This document shows, in pieces, positions 1-7,927 of a DNA stretch of 17,688 nt. Under the pieces are notes generated by a model, which saw nothing but the letters and a program-made list of their open reading frames with translations, was not told where the DNA came from and did not search any database. Origin of the DNA: Desulfuromonadales bacterium C00003107. Lineage in GTDB: Bacteria > Desulfobacterota > Desulfuromonadia > Desulfuromonadales > Syntrophotaleaceae. Each line of letters begins with the position of its first letter. Positions within the stretch are counted from its first letter, which is position 1. The DNA lies in assembly GCA_001751225.1 (NCBI GenBank), contig MAXT01000080.1:1-17688 (forward strand), in the 5' to 3' direction. Made by a program: the position numbers and the translations under genes.

Positions 1-69
1 GAGTTACCTGCTGATACTCAGGCAGAAAAAGGAATACACCGGTTTATGATTCCAGGGATTTTCCGATGA
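1..69 (+). CDS. possible C-terminal end of a truncated upstream gene
   Basis: Reading frame 1 is open from the first base to a TGA at 67-69 and would give 22 residues ending MIPGIFR. A second frame is also open, to a TGA at 45-47 (ending EYTGL), so the frame is not certain. I prefer frame 1 because its stop lies 10 bases before the strong terminator hairpin at 79-119, the usual spacing for the end of a gene. No family can be recognised from so few residues. Confidence 0.3.
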   Translation, partial: ELPADTQAEKGIHRFMIPGIFR

Positions 70-78
70 GGGTTCAAT

Positions 79-119
79 AAAGAAGGGGGACGAATCAGCT
101 TGATTCGTCCCCCTTCTTT
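79..119. terminator. strong hairpin terminator, probably bidirectional
   Basis: Bases 81-97 pair perfectly with 101-117 (17 bp) around a 3-base loop (GCT), and A79-A80 can extend the stem with T118-T119. The stem has a GGGGG/CCCCC core. On the + strand it is followed by a short T run (117-121). On the minus strand it ends in TTCTTTATTG, a weaker T-rich tail. It would end the possible gene stopping at 69 and could also catch transcripts from the minus-strand lyase gene, which ends at 209. Confidence 0.85.
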
Positions 120-208
120 TTATGCGTTCATAATTATCTTCTGCGATTTTCATTGAACAAATTCTTAGCCCCTACTTTCCGGGGCTATGTGTTTGGATTC
201 GATAACCG

Positions 209-1651
209 TTATTCCACTTCGGTTGCCATCTGATGTAACACCTCTTCGATATTAGTATAACCATCCCCATCACGGTCGCCGTTCGGATTGATGGGGATGG
301 TGAATTCTCGTCTTGATTTTGTTGGTATAGGCCATCCGCCAGGGGCGGAATTGGCACAACCTTCAACACAGTCAATCTGTTTGCCGGTGCGGGTCCTGAC
401 TTGCTGAATGATTCGCTCATCAACAGGATCTGCGACCGGAGTTCCACGTTCTGCGGGACGGGCACCGGCGGTAGATAGAACATGAGCTTCAATTGTTTCA
501 ACATCAAGAATGGCTATTCCTAGAAGAGGAACGGGAGGTAAATCAACTTGGATTCCGGCGGGTGTCTTGTCCTTTGTCAGAACAGGCGCTTGATGGTTCA
601 AACGATTGAAATGCCGGTTGTTCTGTTGGAAAAACTTTGATTCGGGGTGGAGATTGGGGTCTAACCTAAAAATATGTTTGGCAGACGTCGAAGGGCCATC
701 AATAAAGAGGTTACTTTCAAAATAGGCATTTACCGGTCCTGCCAGGTAGGGGTCGGTGAAGTCAACAAATTCATATTCCCCACCTTCATAAATCAGGTTA
801 TTGACCGCAATAACATTATTGCCGCCCTGTATCTGCGGAACCCTATCGATATTGTGGGCCATAAGGTTGCCAAGTATTGAAATATTCCCAGAATTTGGGC
901 CAATCAATAACCCCTTGGAATGGGGTTGCTCTGTGTGTACCGAATTATGCAAACCCTCGCTGATAATACAGTTGGAGAAAGTGGCATTGTCCATTTTGCC
1001 CGCCCATGTACTTATGTTTTCATCTACTGCCCAGCTTGCAGAAACATGATCAATGACAATATTTTGAGCACCTGAGTTGAGTTGCAGGGCGTCAAGGTTG
1101 TCCCAACTGCCATCTCTTGTTTTTCCTTTGTCACCTGGCCTGATCCTCAGGTGCTGTATTAAGATGTCATGAGAAGCAATTTTTATCCCATAATGTTTTA
1201 TCGTTATCCCTGGCGGTGGCGCAGTTTGGCCGGCAATTGTACAATATGGATCCCTGATTTTTATATTTGATTTCAGTTCAACCGTCCCTCCAACCTCAAA
1301 TACGATAATTCTCGCTTCACGGTTTTCTACGGCTTCTCGAAGTGAACCGGCGCCATTGTCGTTGAGGTTTGTCACCCGGATAATTATTCCACCTCGCCCA
1401 GCTTCAGTCTCGGTTCCAAATCCTCTCGCGCCCGGAAATACACTTATACGCCTCTTGGGTCTGAGCAGATGAATGGTAGGCACCTTGGCGGAGGCAATTT
1501 TTACGAAGTCATTGTAAGGGTGGTTATTTGTCCCTGATTTTGTGCTGGAGTAGTGTCGAATTTCCTCTGAGAAGCCTGTACTACATACGAGCATTGCCAA
1601 GAAGGTTTCAATTGCTAAAATTATTAAGTTTTTTTTTGATAGATATTTCAT
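209..1651 (-). CDS. secreted pectate-lyase-like (PL1-type) beta-helix protein with C-terminal calcium-binding motif
   Basis: The 480-residue product has a lysine-rich N-terminus and a hydrophobic stretch (about 8-26) that reads as a Sec signal peptide. C23 does not sit in a good lipobox. The body has the right-handed beta-helix pattern of PL1-type pectate lyases: FPGARGFG (72-79), ASGSLRE-like AGSLREAV (101-108), the DHVSASW segment (201-207), and RVPQIQGG followed by VNNLIYEGG (270-291). R270 matches the position of the PL1 catalytic arginine. The region near 400-440 (PVDERIIQQVRTRTG, then GGWP) is the tail usual in bacterial relatives. Residues 459-470 (DRDGDGYTNIEE) form an EF-hand/dockerin-like calcium loop. 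A weak GGAA lies 5 bases before the ATG at 1651. It diverges from the polysaccharide block, so it may trim or release that polymer outside the cytoplasm. The true substrate is unknown and need not be pectate. Confidence 0.85.
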   Translation of the reverse strand: MKYLSKKNLIILAIETFLAMLVCSTGFSEEIRHYSSTKSGTNNHPYNDFVKIASAKVPTIHLLRPKRRISVFPGARGFGTETEAGRGGIIIRVTNLNDNGAGSLREAVENREARIIVFEVGGTVELKSNIKIRDPYCTIAGQTAPPPGITIKHYGIKIASHDILIQHLRIRPGDKGKTRDGSWDNLDALQLNSGAQNIVIDHVSASWAVDENISTWAGKMDNATFSNCIISEGLHNSVHTEQPHSKGLLIGPNSGNISILGNLMAHNIDRVPQIQGGNNVIAVNNLIYEGGEYEFVDFTDPYLAGPVNAYFESNLFIDGPSTSAKHIFRLDPNLHPESKFFQQNNRHFNRLNHQAPVLTKDKTPAGIQVDLPPVPLLGIAILDVETIEAHVLSTAGARPAERGTPVADPVDERIIQQVRTRTGKQIDCVEGCANSAPGGWPIPTKSRREFTIPINPNGDRDGDGYTNIEEVLHQMATEVE

Positions 1652-2164
1652 ATTTCCATGTTCTTAAATATGATTTTGGTCAACGGTTCTATTCACAAAA
1701 GGAAAGTCCATAGCGGTTATTCATCGTTTCGGATTCGCTATAGTTTTGTTGCTAATGTGTAAATCATAACAGGTTGCCGCTTTACCGCCTCTTCCTATCA
1801 AAAATATGCGCACCTTGGAAAGCTGTTTTCAGACATCGGTATCTTTTGGAGAAGTCTCTCTAAAAACCGCAGATAAAACTTTTCTTATTTTGTAGAGCCT
1901 TTCTGCTCTTGTTTTCTTACTGGTGTCTTTTTAGGGCAGACCGTTTGAACGACATAATTGACATTCTTTATTTTATGGCGTGCCCCCTTGATTCGGTTTT
2001 CAAGTGTTCTATTGTTGTAAGTGAGCAAGGAGTTTAATGGGGCTTTGATTGAAAAGGTGGGGAAATCTTGATCGTCCCCAATAGGCTCTTTGCTTGTGCA
2101 GTCCTGAATTTTGCAGCGCCTTTGGTAAAAATGGATCTCCGTTGATTGACTGAGCCGAGGCCAG
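1652..2164. promoter_or_regulatory. 513-base divergent spacer between lyase and flippase genes
   Basis: No convincing gene is seen here. A long minus-strand open frame crosses it (1885-2610), but more than half lies antisense to the flippase and it has no recognisable domain. The spacer should carry promoters for both directions. For the lyase, a weak candidate on the minus strand is TTTACA (1758-1763) with TATAGC (1737-1742), spacer 15. For the + strand, a perfect TTGACA occurs at 1958-1963 but has no fitting -10 box; TTGAAC (1945-1950) with TTTATT 16 bases later is poor. A 5-bp hairpin (1894-1898 with 1905-1909) is followed by TGTTTTCTT. None of these is secure. Confidence 0.4.
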
Positions 2165-3595
2165 ATGCTTTTAAAACACAGTGCTTCATATTTTCTTGCT
2201 TGCGGACTGTCTGGGATTGTCAATCTTCTGGCGATACCTATTCTGACTCGTCTAGTTTCACCGGAAGCATACGGTGAGTACGCTCTGGTGGTGGCGGGGG
2301 TAGGATTGTTTAATGTTGTTCTGTTTCGGTGGCTTAGCCTTGGGTTGCTAAGATATTTACCGGCGTACAAAGAAGACCAAGATGTTTTTCTTTCAACAAT
2401 TTTTGTCGGATTTATGGTGTTGGTTGGGTTGACCGGACTTTCCACTGCCATTGCTTTGCCCTTACTGGCCGATCCGCTGCATCGTTGGTTGGTCGTAATA
2501 GGACTGTTACTGCTATGGGGGAGCGCCTTTTTCGAGCTTAACAAGGAGCTTGTTCGATGTCGATTTTCTCCAAGTCGATACGGTTGCCTCACCTTGGTCA
2601 AAGCCATCATTGCTCTAGGGGTTGGTGGTGGTTTTGCCTATTTTGGGTATGGTGCCAATGGACTTCTTTACGGACTGCTCTTGGCTTTTGTGCTGCCAGG
2701 GGTTTGGCAAATGTGGCGGGACTGGCGGACGGTTCGTGTGCGTCTTGCAAGCTCAGCACTGTTTTACCAATTATTATTTTACGGTTTACCCCTGACGGCT
2801 ACATTTGCTCTGAAGTTTATTGTCACCAGTTCGGATCGGTTTCTTCTGGGCTATTTACTCCGAACTGAGGCAATCGGTCTTTATTCTGTCAGTTACGACC
2901 TTGCCAGCCATTCACTCGGGATGTTTATGATGGTGGTCAACCTTGCAGCATATCCCCTTGCAGTGCGTGCCTTGGAGCAAAAGGGCAGGGACGCCGCGAG
3001 TCAGCAGTTATCCCAGAACATAATTCTTTTGTTAGGTATTTCTCTGCCCGCTGCCGCTGGATTCGCTTTGCTGGCACCGAATATCGCAGAAGTCTTTTTG
3101 GGGCCATCATATCGGGAAGCGGCAATGGGCTTGATTCCGTGGGTAACCCTGGGGGCTTTTCTTTCTGGGATAAAATCTTTTCACTTCGACCTTAGTTTTC
3201 AACTGGGGAGCTATACGATGGGCCAAGTGTGGGTTGCTTTGGTCGCTGCCGTGGCTAACGTGGTACTGAATTTTTGCTGGATTCCAGTCTTCGGCTTCAT
3301 GGGGGCCGCCTACGCAACTGTGGCCGCTTACGCGGTAGGCATTCTCTTGAGCATTGTTGTAGGAAGACGAATTTTTGTTTTGCCCTGGCCAGGCAGGGAG
3401 ATTTTCAAGTTGGCTTTGGCCACTATCGGTATGGTGTTGGCTTTGCTGCCGATGGAATACTTGCGGGGTAGTTGGCAGCTTGCAGCGCAGGTTGGTTGGG
3501 GTGCGCTGATTTTCGGGACGCTGCTCTGGCTTTTGAATGTAGGAGATGCCCGGCGCCATTTGTCGCAAATCATTCAACGAACCCAAGGGTCGTAG
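2165..3595 (+). CDS. Wzx-type polysaccharide (lipid-linked oligosaccharide) flippase
   Basis: The product is a 476-residue integral membrane protein of the MOP flippase superfamily (polysaccharide synthase/Wzx group), expected to move undecaprenyl-linked repeat units across the inner membrane. The sequence is hydrophobic nearly throughout, consistent with 12-14 helices. It shows the family's N-terminal pattern (IPILTRLVSPEAYGEYAL, 24-41), the internal DRFLLG followed by AIGLYSVSYD (224-245), and the glycine/alanine-rich C-terminal helix 'GFMGAAYATVAAYAVG'. The length is normal. The start ATG has GAGG about 7 bases upstream and an in-frame TGA at 2147-2149, so it cannot extend far. It is the first gene of the + strand block and sits next to glycosyltransferases and a Wzy-like protein, which supports Wzx over a MATE drug exporter. 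Confidence 0.88.
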   Translation: MLLKHSASYFLACGLSGIVNLLAIPILTRLVSPEAYGEYALVVAGVGLFNVVLFRWLSLGLLRYLPAYKEDQDVFLSTIFVGFMVLVGLTGLSTAIALPLLADPLHRWLVVIGLLLLWGSAFFELNKELVRCRFSPSRYGCLTLVKAIIALGVGGGFAYFGYGANGLLYGLLLAFVLPGVWQMWRDWRTVRVRLASSALFYQLLFYGLPLTATFALKFIVTSSDRFLLGYLLRTEAIGLYSVSYDLASHSLGMFMMVVNLAAYPLAVRALEQKGRDAASQQLSQNIILLLGISLPAAAGFALLAPNIAEVFLGPSYREAAMGLIPWVTLGAFLSGIKSFHFDLSFQLGSYTMGQVWVALVAAVANVVLNFCWIPVFGFMGAAYATVAAYAVGILLSIVVGRRIFVLPWPGREIFKLALATIGMVLALLPMEYLRGSWQLAAQVGWGALIFGTLLWLLNVGDARRHLSQIIQRTQGS

Positions 3596-3682
3596 GCAGG
3601 ATGTCGCTTTAGATATTTTCTTGTAAAATTAGACTCGGATGGTTTTAGAAATATTGAAAATAATCCGCAGAATGGAGGAAAT

Positions 3683-4801
3683 ATGAAACCTACATCGGAC
3701 CGAGTAGCGTTCTTTCTTCCTTTGCTCGTTGGGGCAGGGGCTGAACGGGTCATGTTGAATCTGGCACACGGTTTTGTCGGGCAGGGTATGAAGGTGGATT
3801 TTGTTCTGGGTAAAGCAGAAGGCCCTTTCCTAAGCCAACTTCCCGAAGGGGCACGCCTGGTGGATTTAAAGTCTTCGAGGGTTCTTACAAGCATTCCGGG
3901 GTTGGTCCGATATCTCAGAAACGAGCATCCCATGGCGTTGATATCGGCCTTGGATCACGCCAATATTGCGGCTCTTTGGGCCAAGCGTCTGGCCGGTGTT
4001 AAAACTAGGATTGTTATTACTCTTCATAATACGGTCTCCGAAAAAATGAAAATAACTCCCATGTTCTCTAGAAAGAAGCTCTTTCCATTCATGCTCCGAA
4101 GGTTTTTTCCCGGGGCATCAGAGATTGTTGCAGTTTCTAACGGGGTAGCTAGCGACTATGCCAACGTCACAGGCATCCCTCTTGAGCAGTTCAAGGTCAT
4201 TTATAATCCAGTGGTAACACCTGAGATCTTGGAAAAAGCTGCAGAACCCCTGGATCATCCCTGGTTCAATTCAAAAGAACCACCCGTAATTATTTCTGTT
4301 GGTCGCCTCACTGAACAAAAACACTATGCATGCTTGATCGATGCTTTTGCCAAAGTGAGAGAAAAACAGCCCGCCCGGTTAATGATTCTGGGAGAAGGAG
4401 AGTTAAGGCCTGACCTGGAAAAACAGATATCTGAGCTGAATTTGAATGAAGATGTAGACCTGCCAGGTTTTGTCATGAATCCTTATAAGTACGTGCGAAA
4501 TGCGGCTGTTTTTGCTCTTTCTTCTAAATGGGAAGGGCTTCCGACCGTGCTTATTGAGGCCCTTGCGGTCGGGGCCGCAGTTGTTTCGACCAATTGCAGA
4601 AGCGGGCCGGAAGAAATTCTGATGGGCGGTACCTTAGGTACGCTGGTACCGGTTGACAATATATCCGAGCTTGCGAGTGCAATTGTAGGTTGCTTGAACA
4701 ATGAAAAAATACCCTTGGAAAAAGAAACATTGAAAAGATATGAACCCGATTGGGCCGTCAATGAATATTTGAAAGTGGTTGAAGGAGAAAGCTTTGGATA
4801 A
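3683..4801 (+). CDS. GT4-family glycosyltransferase
   Basis: The 372-residue protein has the GT-B fold pattern of retaining GT4 enzymes, which add a sugar from a nucleotide donor to the growing lipid-linked chain on the cytoplasmic face. The N-terminal acceptor domain opens with LLVGAGAERV (14-23). The C-terminal donor domain carries SVGRLTEQK (205-213), MILGEGE (234-240) and the EX7E motif E284-E292 (WEGLPTVLIEA), followed by RSGPEEI (306-312). GGAGG at 3674-3678 lies 4 bases before the ATG. It follows the flippase by 87 bases, and its stop overlaps the likely start of the next gene, so the two are probably translationally coupled. Sugar specificity cannot be read from the sequence. Confidence 0.9.
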   Translation: MKPTSDRVAFFLPLLVGAGAERVMLNLAHGFVGQGMKVDFVLGKAEGPFLSQLPEGARLVDLKSSRVLTSIPGLVRYLRNEHPMALISALDHANIAALWAKRLAGVKTRIVITLHNTVSEKMKITPMFSRKKLFPFMLRRFFPGASEIVAVSNGVASDYANVTGIPLEQFKVIYNPVVTPEILEKAAEPLDHPWFNSKEPPVIISVGRLTEQKHYACLIDAFAKVREKQPARLMILGEGELRPDLEKQISELNLNEDVDLPGFVMNPYKYVRNAAVFALSSKWEGLPTVLIEALAVGAAVVSTNCRSGPEEILMGGTLGTLVPVDNISELASAIVGCLNNEKIPLEKETLKRYEPDWAVNEYLKVVEGESFG

Positions 4802-5975
4802 ATGGACTTTTCGTCTTCTTTGGCTCCTGGTTTTCTCTATACCTATTGAAAACATGATCGTTTTGCCCGGGGTCGGAACCATTTCCCGTAGCATTGGCAT
4901 TGTCGCTGCTGCTGCAGCAATTCTCTCTGTGTCCATAAAACAGGAAGTTAGAAAACCCGGCCCGGTTCAATGTCTTTTTGTCTGTTTTTTTCTATGGATT
5001 GCGATCAGTTTTTATTGGAGCACCGAACTTCAGAATAGTATGGACGCAATAAAGCTGTATGCAAAACAGGGGGTTTTTGTTTGGATTATTTGGGAATTTG
5101 CTCAATCAGAAGAACGACAAATAAAATTGATGATGGCCTATGTACTTGGGGCATTTATCCCAATTTTAAGTATTATTAATGCTTTTATAGAAGGCGAGCA
5201 AAGTTCTTATTTCCGCTATTCCGCACAAGGATTTGACCCAAATGATATTGGCCTTACTATAGCAATAGGGGTTCCTATTGCCTGGTATATTGGAACGTTT
5301 CTGAAGGATAAAATTTTGTCCAAGGCCTTTTGCCTATATGTTCCTTTAGCTTCTATTGCAATTATTCTTACCGCTTCTAGATCCTCTTTTATCTGTTTAA
5401 TGGTGGCTTTGGTGTTTGTAATATCAAGTTTTTCTCGATTGTCTATAATTCATAAGTTTGCAGCGTTTTTTCTAGTTTTGACCTCAAGTTTTTTCATATT
5501 TAAATACATCCCTTCCTATTCATGGGCCAGGCTCATGACTATTGGTAGCCAGGTATCTGAAGGTGATCTGGGTTCGAGATTCAATATTTGGCGTGCAGGG
5601 CTGGAGGCTTTTTCACATGATCCTCTCTTTGGTACAGGCATTGGTACATTTTCAACAAGCGTTGAGAAATTCCTTGGAACACCAATTTCTCCGCATAACT
5701 TATTTTTGTCGATTATGGTCGATCTCGGGATAGTCGGATTATTTATTTTCCTTGCAATTGTCATTGCTGCACTTGTTGGTCTTAAAGATATGGATTCATT
5801 AAAAAGAAGGTTATGGATCTTTGTGTTCGCCACCTGGTTTGTCGGTGTAATGACCCTAGGCTGGGCTCATCGTAAACCTACCTGGTTCTTGATTAGCCTT
5901 GTGGCTGTTCAGGGAGCTACATATTTGAAGAAACCAGAAAAAGTTCATGCATATGTTTCATCAGCAAAGATATGA
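4794..5975 (+). CDS. O-antigen polymerase/ligase-like membrane protein (Wzy/WaaL type)
   Basis: The roughly 393-residue multi-pass protein has the Wzy_C (O-antigen ligase superfamily) layout: many helices, a DPND motif (148-151), TASRSS (193-198), then the large periplasmic loop with RFNIW (262-266), FGTGIGTF (279-286) and the H301-N302 pair before GIVG (312-315). It would polymerise or ligate flipped repeat units in the periplasm; with a flippase in the same block, Wzy is the more likely role. No ATG fits the start. A TTG at 4794 has AAGGAG at 4782-4787 with a 6-base gap, and overlaps the preceding gene by 8 bases. An upstream TTG at 4779 is in frame but overlaps no good ribosome site. The gene is visibly more A+T rich than the flippase gene. 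Confidence 0.85.
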   Translation: MDKWTFRLLWLLVFSIPIENMIVLPGVGTISRSIGIVAAAAAILSVSIKQEVRKPGPVQCLFVCFFLWIAISFYWSTELQNSMDAIKLYAKQGVFVWIIWEFAQSEERQIKLMMAYVLGAFIPILSIINAFIEGEQSSYFRYSAQGFDPNDIGLTIAIGVPIAWYIGTFLKDKILSKAFCLYVPLASIAIILTASRSSFICLMVALVFVISSFSRLSIIHKFAAFFLVLTSSFFIFKYIPSYSWARLMTIGSQVSEGDLGSRFNIWRAGLEAFSHDPLFGTGIGTFSTSVEKFLGTPISPHNLFLSIMVDLGIVGLFIFLAIVIAALVGLKDMDSLKRRLWIFVFATWFVGVMTLGWAHRKPTWFLISLVAVQGATYLKKPEKVHAYVSSAKI

Positions 5976-6025
5976 TTTAGCGATTTTAAAGAAATATGCA
6001 ATGAACTTAAATAAGGGAAAATCCT

Positions 6026-7090
6026 TTGACTATAAAAATTGCCTTGATTGGAACTCTACCGCCCCCTGTGGGAGGTACCAGCATATCTCTGGGACATCTA
6101 AACCGTTCTTTGGAAGGACGTGATGATGTTCAGGTCAAGGTAGTCAATACCGGTGGGATTCGCGGTAAGGGTCTTCATGGCATAAGGCAGTTTGTTCAGG
6201 TTGTCTGGAAAATATTTCAAGCCGCCTGTGATGTTGACGTTGTCACTCTACACATCGGTCTTCACGCACTGCCCCTCATTGGACCCTTTGTTCTTTTGGG
6301 TTGTCGTCTATTCAGGAAGCCGTTGCTTATAAGGCGGTTTGGGGGAAATGACCATCGGGAACTAAAAGGTTTCTCATTCCGTGTTGGACAGTGGGTCATC
6401 AGACATGCCGATCTTTATCTTGTACAGACCCAGGCCCTGAAAAATGCCGCTAAAGAGGCGAACCTCGAAAGAGTCGAGTGGTTCCCCACTAGTCGCCCGA
6501 TGTCCAATCAGCCACTTTTAAGCGATGGCGCTAGGAATAATTGCAGGCGATTTGTCTTCTTGAGCCATATCCGACCAACAAAAGGCATATCTGAAATTAT
6601 TATTGCTGCAGAACGTTTAGACGATGACGTTACGGTCAATGTCTACGGACCTCTTTATGATGGCTTAACGGAGGATATTTTCAATAATTGTAATCGTGTG
6701 CGCTATTGCGGAGTGGCTGATCCGGATAGTGTTCCTGGAATTCTTAAAAGCCACGACGCTCTTCTTCTGCCTACGTATTATGGCGGGGAAGGCTATCCAG
6801 GGGTGATTCTCGAGGCATTTAATGCTGGAATACCAGTTATTACAACTTTATGGAAAGCCATCCCTGAAATTGTTGATGAAACATGCGGAATACTGGTTCA
6901 GCCGCGTGATGCAGAAAAGCTTTATCAGGCCATGTCACAAATTGTAAAAAATGAATTGTTTTATCAATCTTTATGTCGAGGAGTTTTAGAACGGAGAACT
7001 TTTTTCGACCTCGAAAAATGGACAGATAAATTTGTTTTTTATTGTAATAAAATTTCCAAATTTGGTTCCTCTGAAAAGGATATTTCCTGA
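6026..7090 (+). CDS. GT4-family glycosyltransferase
   Basis: The 354-residue protein resembles GT4 glycosyltransferases. The N-terminus has the PPPVGGTS loop (12-19) found in many EPS transferases, and RRFGGND (103-109) sits in the middle. The donor domain has FLSHIRPTKG (178-187), NVYGPLYDG (205-213) and the EX7E motif E255-E263 (EGYPGVILEAF). It likely adds one sugar of the repeat unit at the inner face of the cytoplasmic membrane. The start is a TTG: AAGGG at 6013-6017 lies 8 bases upstream, and the ATG at 6001 is out of frame. It follows the polymerase gene by 50 bases and is followed after 14 bases by the unrecognised membrane protein gene. Specificity is unknown. Confidence 0.87.
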   Translation: MTIKIALIGTLPPPVGGTSISLGHLNRSLEGRDDVQVKVVNTGGIRGKGLHGIRQFVQVVWKIFQAACDVDVVTLHIGLHALPLIGPFVLLGCRLFRKPLLIRRFGGNDHRELKGFSFRVGQWVIRHADLYLVQTQALKNAAKEANLERVEWFPTSRPMSNQPLLSDGARNNCRRFVFLSHIRPTKGISEIIIAAERLDDDVTVNVYGPLYDGLTEDIFNNCNRVRYCGVADPDSVPGILKSHDALLLPTYYGGEGYPGVILEAFNAGIPVITTLWKAIPEIVDETCGILVQPRDAEKLYQAMSQIVKNELFYQSLCRGVLERRTFFDLEKWTDKFVFYCNKISKFGSSEKDIS

Positions 7091-7104
7091 TTGGAGTCAA
7101 TGGA

Positions 7105-7860
7105 ATGCATTCAATAATAGATTTTGTCAGAAGATTGAACAGAACATGGATAGCATCAATTATCGTTATTGTTTTCTTTTTGATCAGTGTGAGTGGGTTT
7201 CTTTTTCCTGATTTGAAAGTATGGTCTGCGCAAGTAGCTAACAGGGAATACAATGGAGAAGGTCTCATTGAATATATTGAGGCTATATGCTGGTTCGCTG
7301 CTTCTGTAATCTATTTTCTGCTGTTGATAGAGGATGTTAAGAAAAATCGATGGAGGCTTGTCGGATTTTGGTTTCTGTTTTTTGGGTTATTTTGTTTTGT
7401 AAGCTTAGGAGAAGAAATCAGTTGGGGACAACATTTGTTCAGTTTTGAGCCTTCAGAATTCGTCCAGGAAATTAACAAGCAGAAAGAAGTGAACCTTCAC
7501 AATTTAAACATAAGTAAAATATTAGGACTGGCAAAAGATGATCCAAACTACGGTCTTTTTCAAAATTTCACTGTCATTTTAAACCCTTTGTTTTATTTAG
7601 TTTGTGGCGTTTTCTGGTTTGTTATCCCTTTATTTAAAAAAATAGGATGTTTTACTAATAATAAATTGATTTCAGCTTTACCATCTCCATTTTTTAGCAC
7701 AGTAGTTTTTTGCGGAGCAAATTTAATAGCTTACTTAATTATCGATAAACTATTTTTTGATTCTGGAGAAATTTTGGAGCTTTCTTTAGCTTTAGTTGGG
7801 CTGATGGTGCCATTAGATGTTCTTTTTGCTAAAAATAGGATAATTGATAATCCTGAATAA
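7105..7860 (+). CDS. unrecognised multi-pass membrane protein with GEEISWGQ and NLHNL motifs
   Basis: I cannot assign a named function. The 251-residue product has about six hydrophobic segments (near 16-34, 56-76, 86-101, 157-177, 195-214, 224-241). Between them are polar motifs that look conserved rather than random: E56 and E59, GEEISWGQH (102-110) directly after a helix, a QKEVNLHNL stretch (126-134), and GEILEL (221-226) before the last helix. Paired acids, Trp, Gln, His and Asn next to the membrane suggest an active or metal-binding site, as in intramembrane hydrolases or acyltransferases; this is inference. I recall similar GEEISWGQ proteins annotated as hypothetical in other EPS loci. 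GGAG at 7093-7096 sits 8 bases before the ATG. Two sampled 60-base stretches are about 32% G+C, clearly lower than neighbours, hinting at separate acquisition. Confidence 0.8.
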   Translation: MHSIIDFVRRLNRTWIASIIVIVFFLISVSGFLFPDLKVWSAQVANREYNGEGLIEYIEAICWFAASVIYFLLLIEDVKKNRWRLVGFWFLFFGLFCFVSLGEEISWGQHLFSFEPSEFVQEINKQKEVNLHNLNISKILGLAKDDPNYGLFQNFTVILNPLFYLVCGVFWFVIPLFKKIGCFTNNKLISALPSPFFSTVVFCGANLIAYLIIDKLFFDSGEILELSLALVGLMVPLDVLFAKNRIIDNPE

Positions 7861-7927
7861 ATTATTGACCATGGTCCGGTAGCTTTAAGAAGATTTCTTA
7901 AACCTAAATTATTGGAGGGTGTCAGTT

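Noticed and set aside
1958..1963. Perfect TTGACA box upstream of the flippase
   Set aside because: No -10-like hexamer occurs at 15-19 bases; the bases there are GC-rich, so it is not called as a promoter.
2024..2045. AAGGAG with a well-spaced ATG upstream of the flippase
   Set aside because: The frame from ATG at 2037 ends after three codons (MGL), so it is not a gene; an unusual leader peptide cannot be argued from this.
1885..2610. Minus-strand open frame of 241 codons
   Set aside because: Most of it is antisense to the well-supported flippase gene, it has no recognisable domain, and its composition is typical of a shadow frame.
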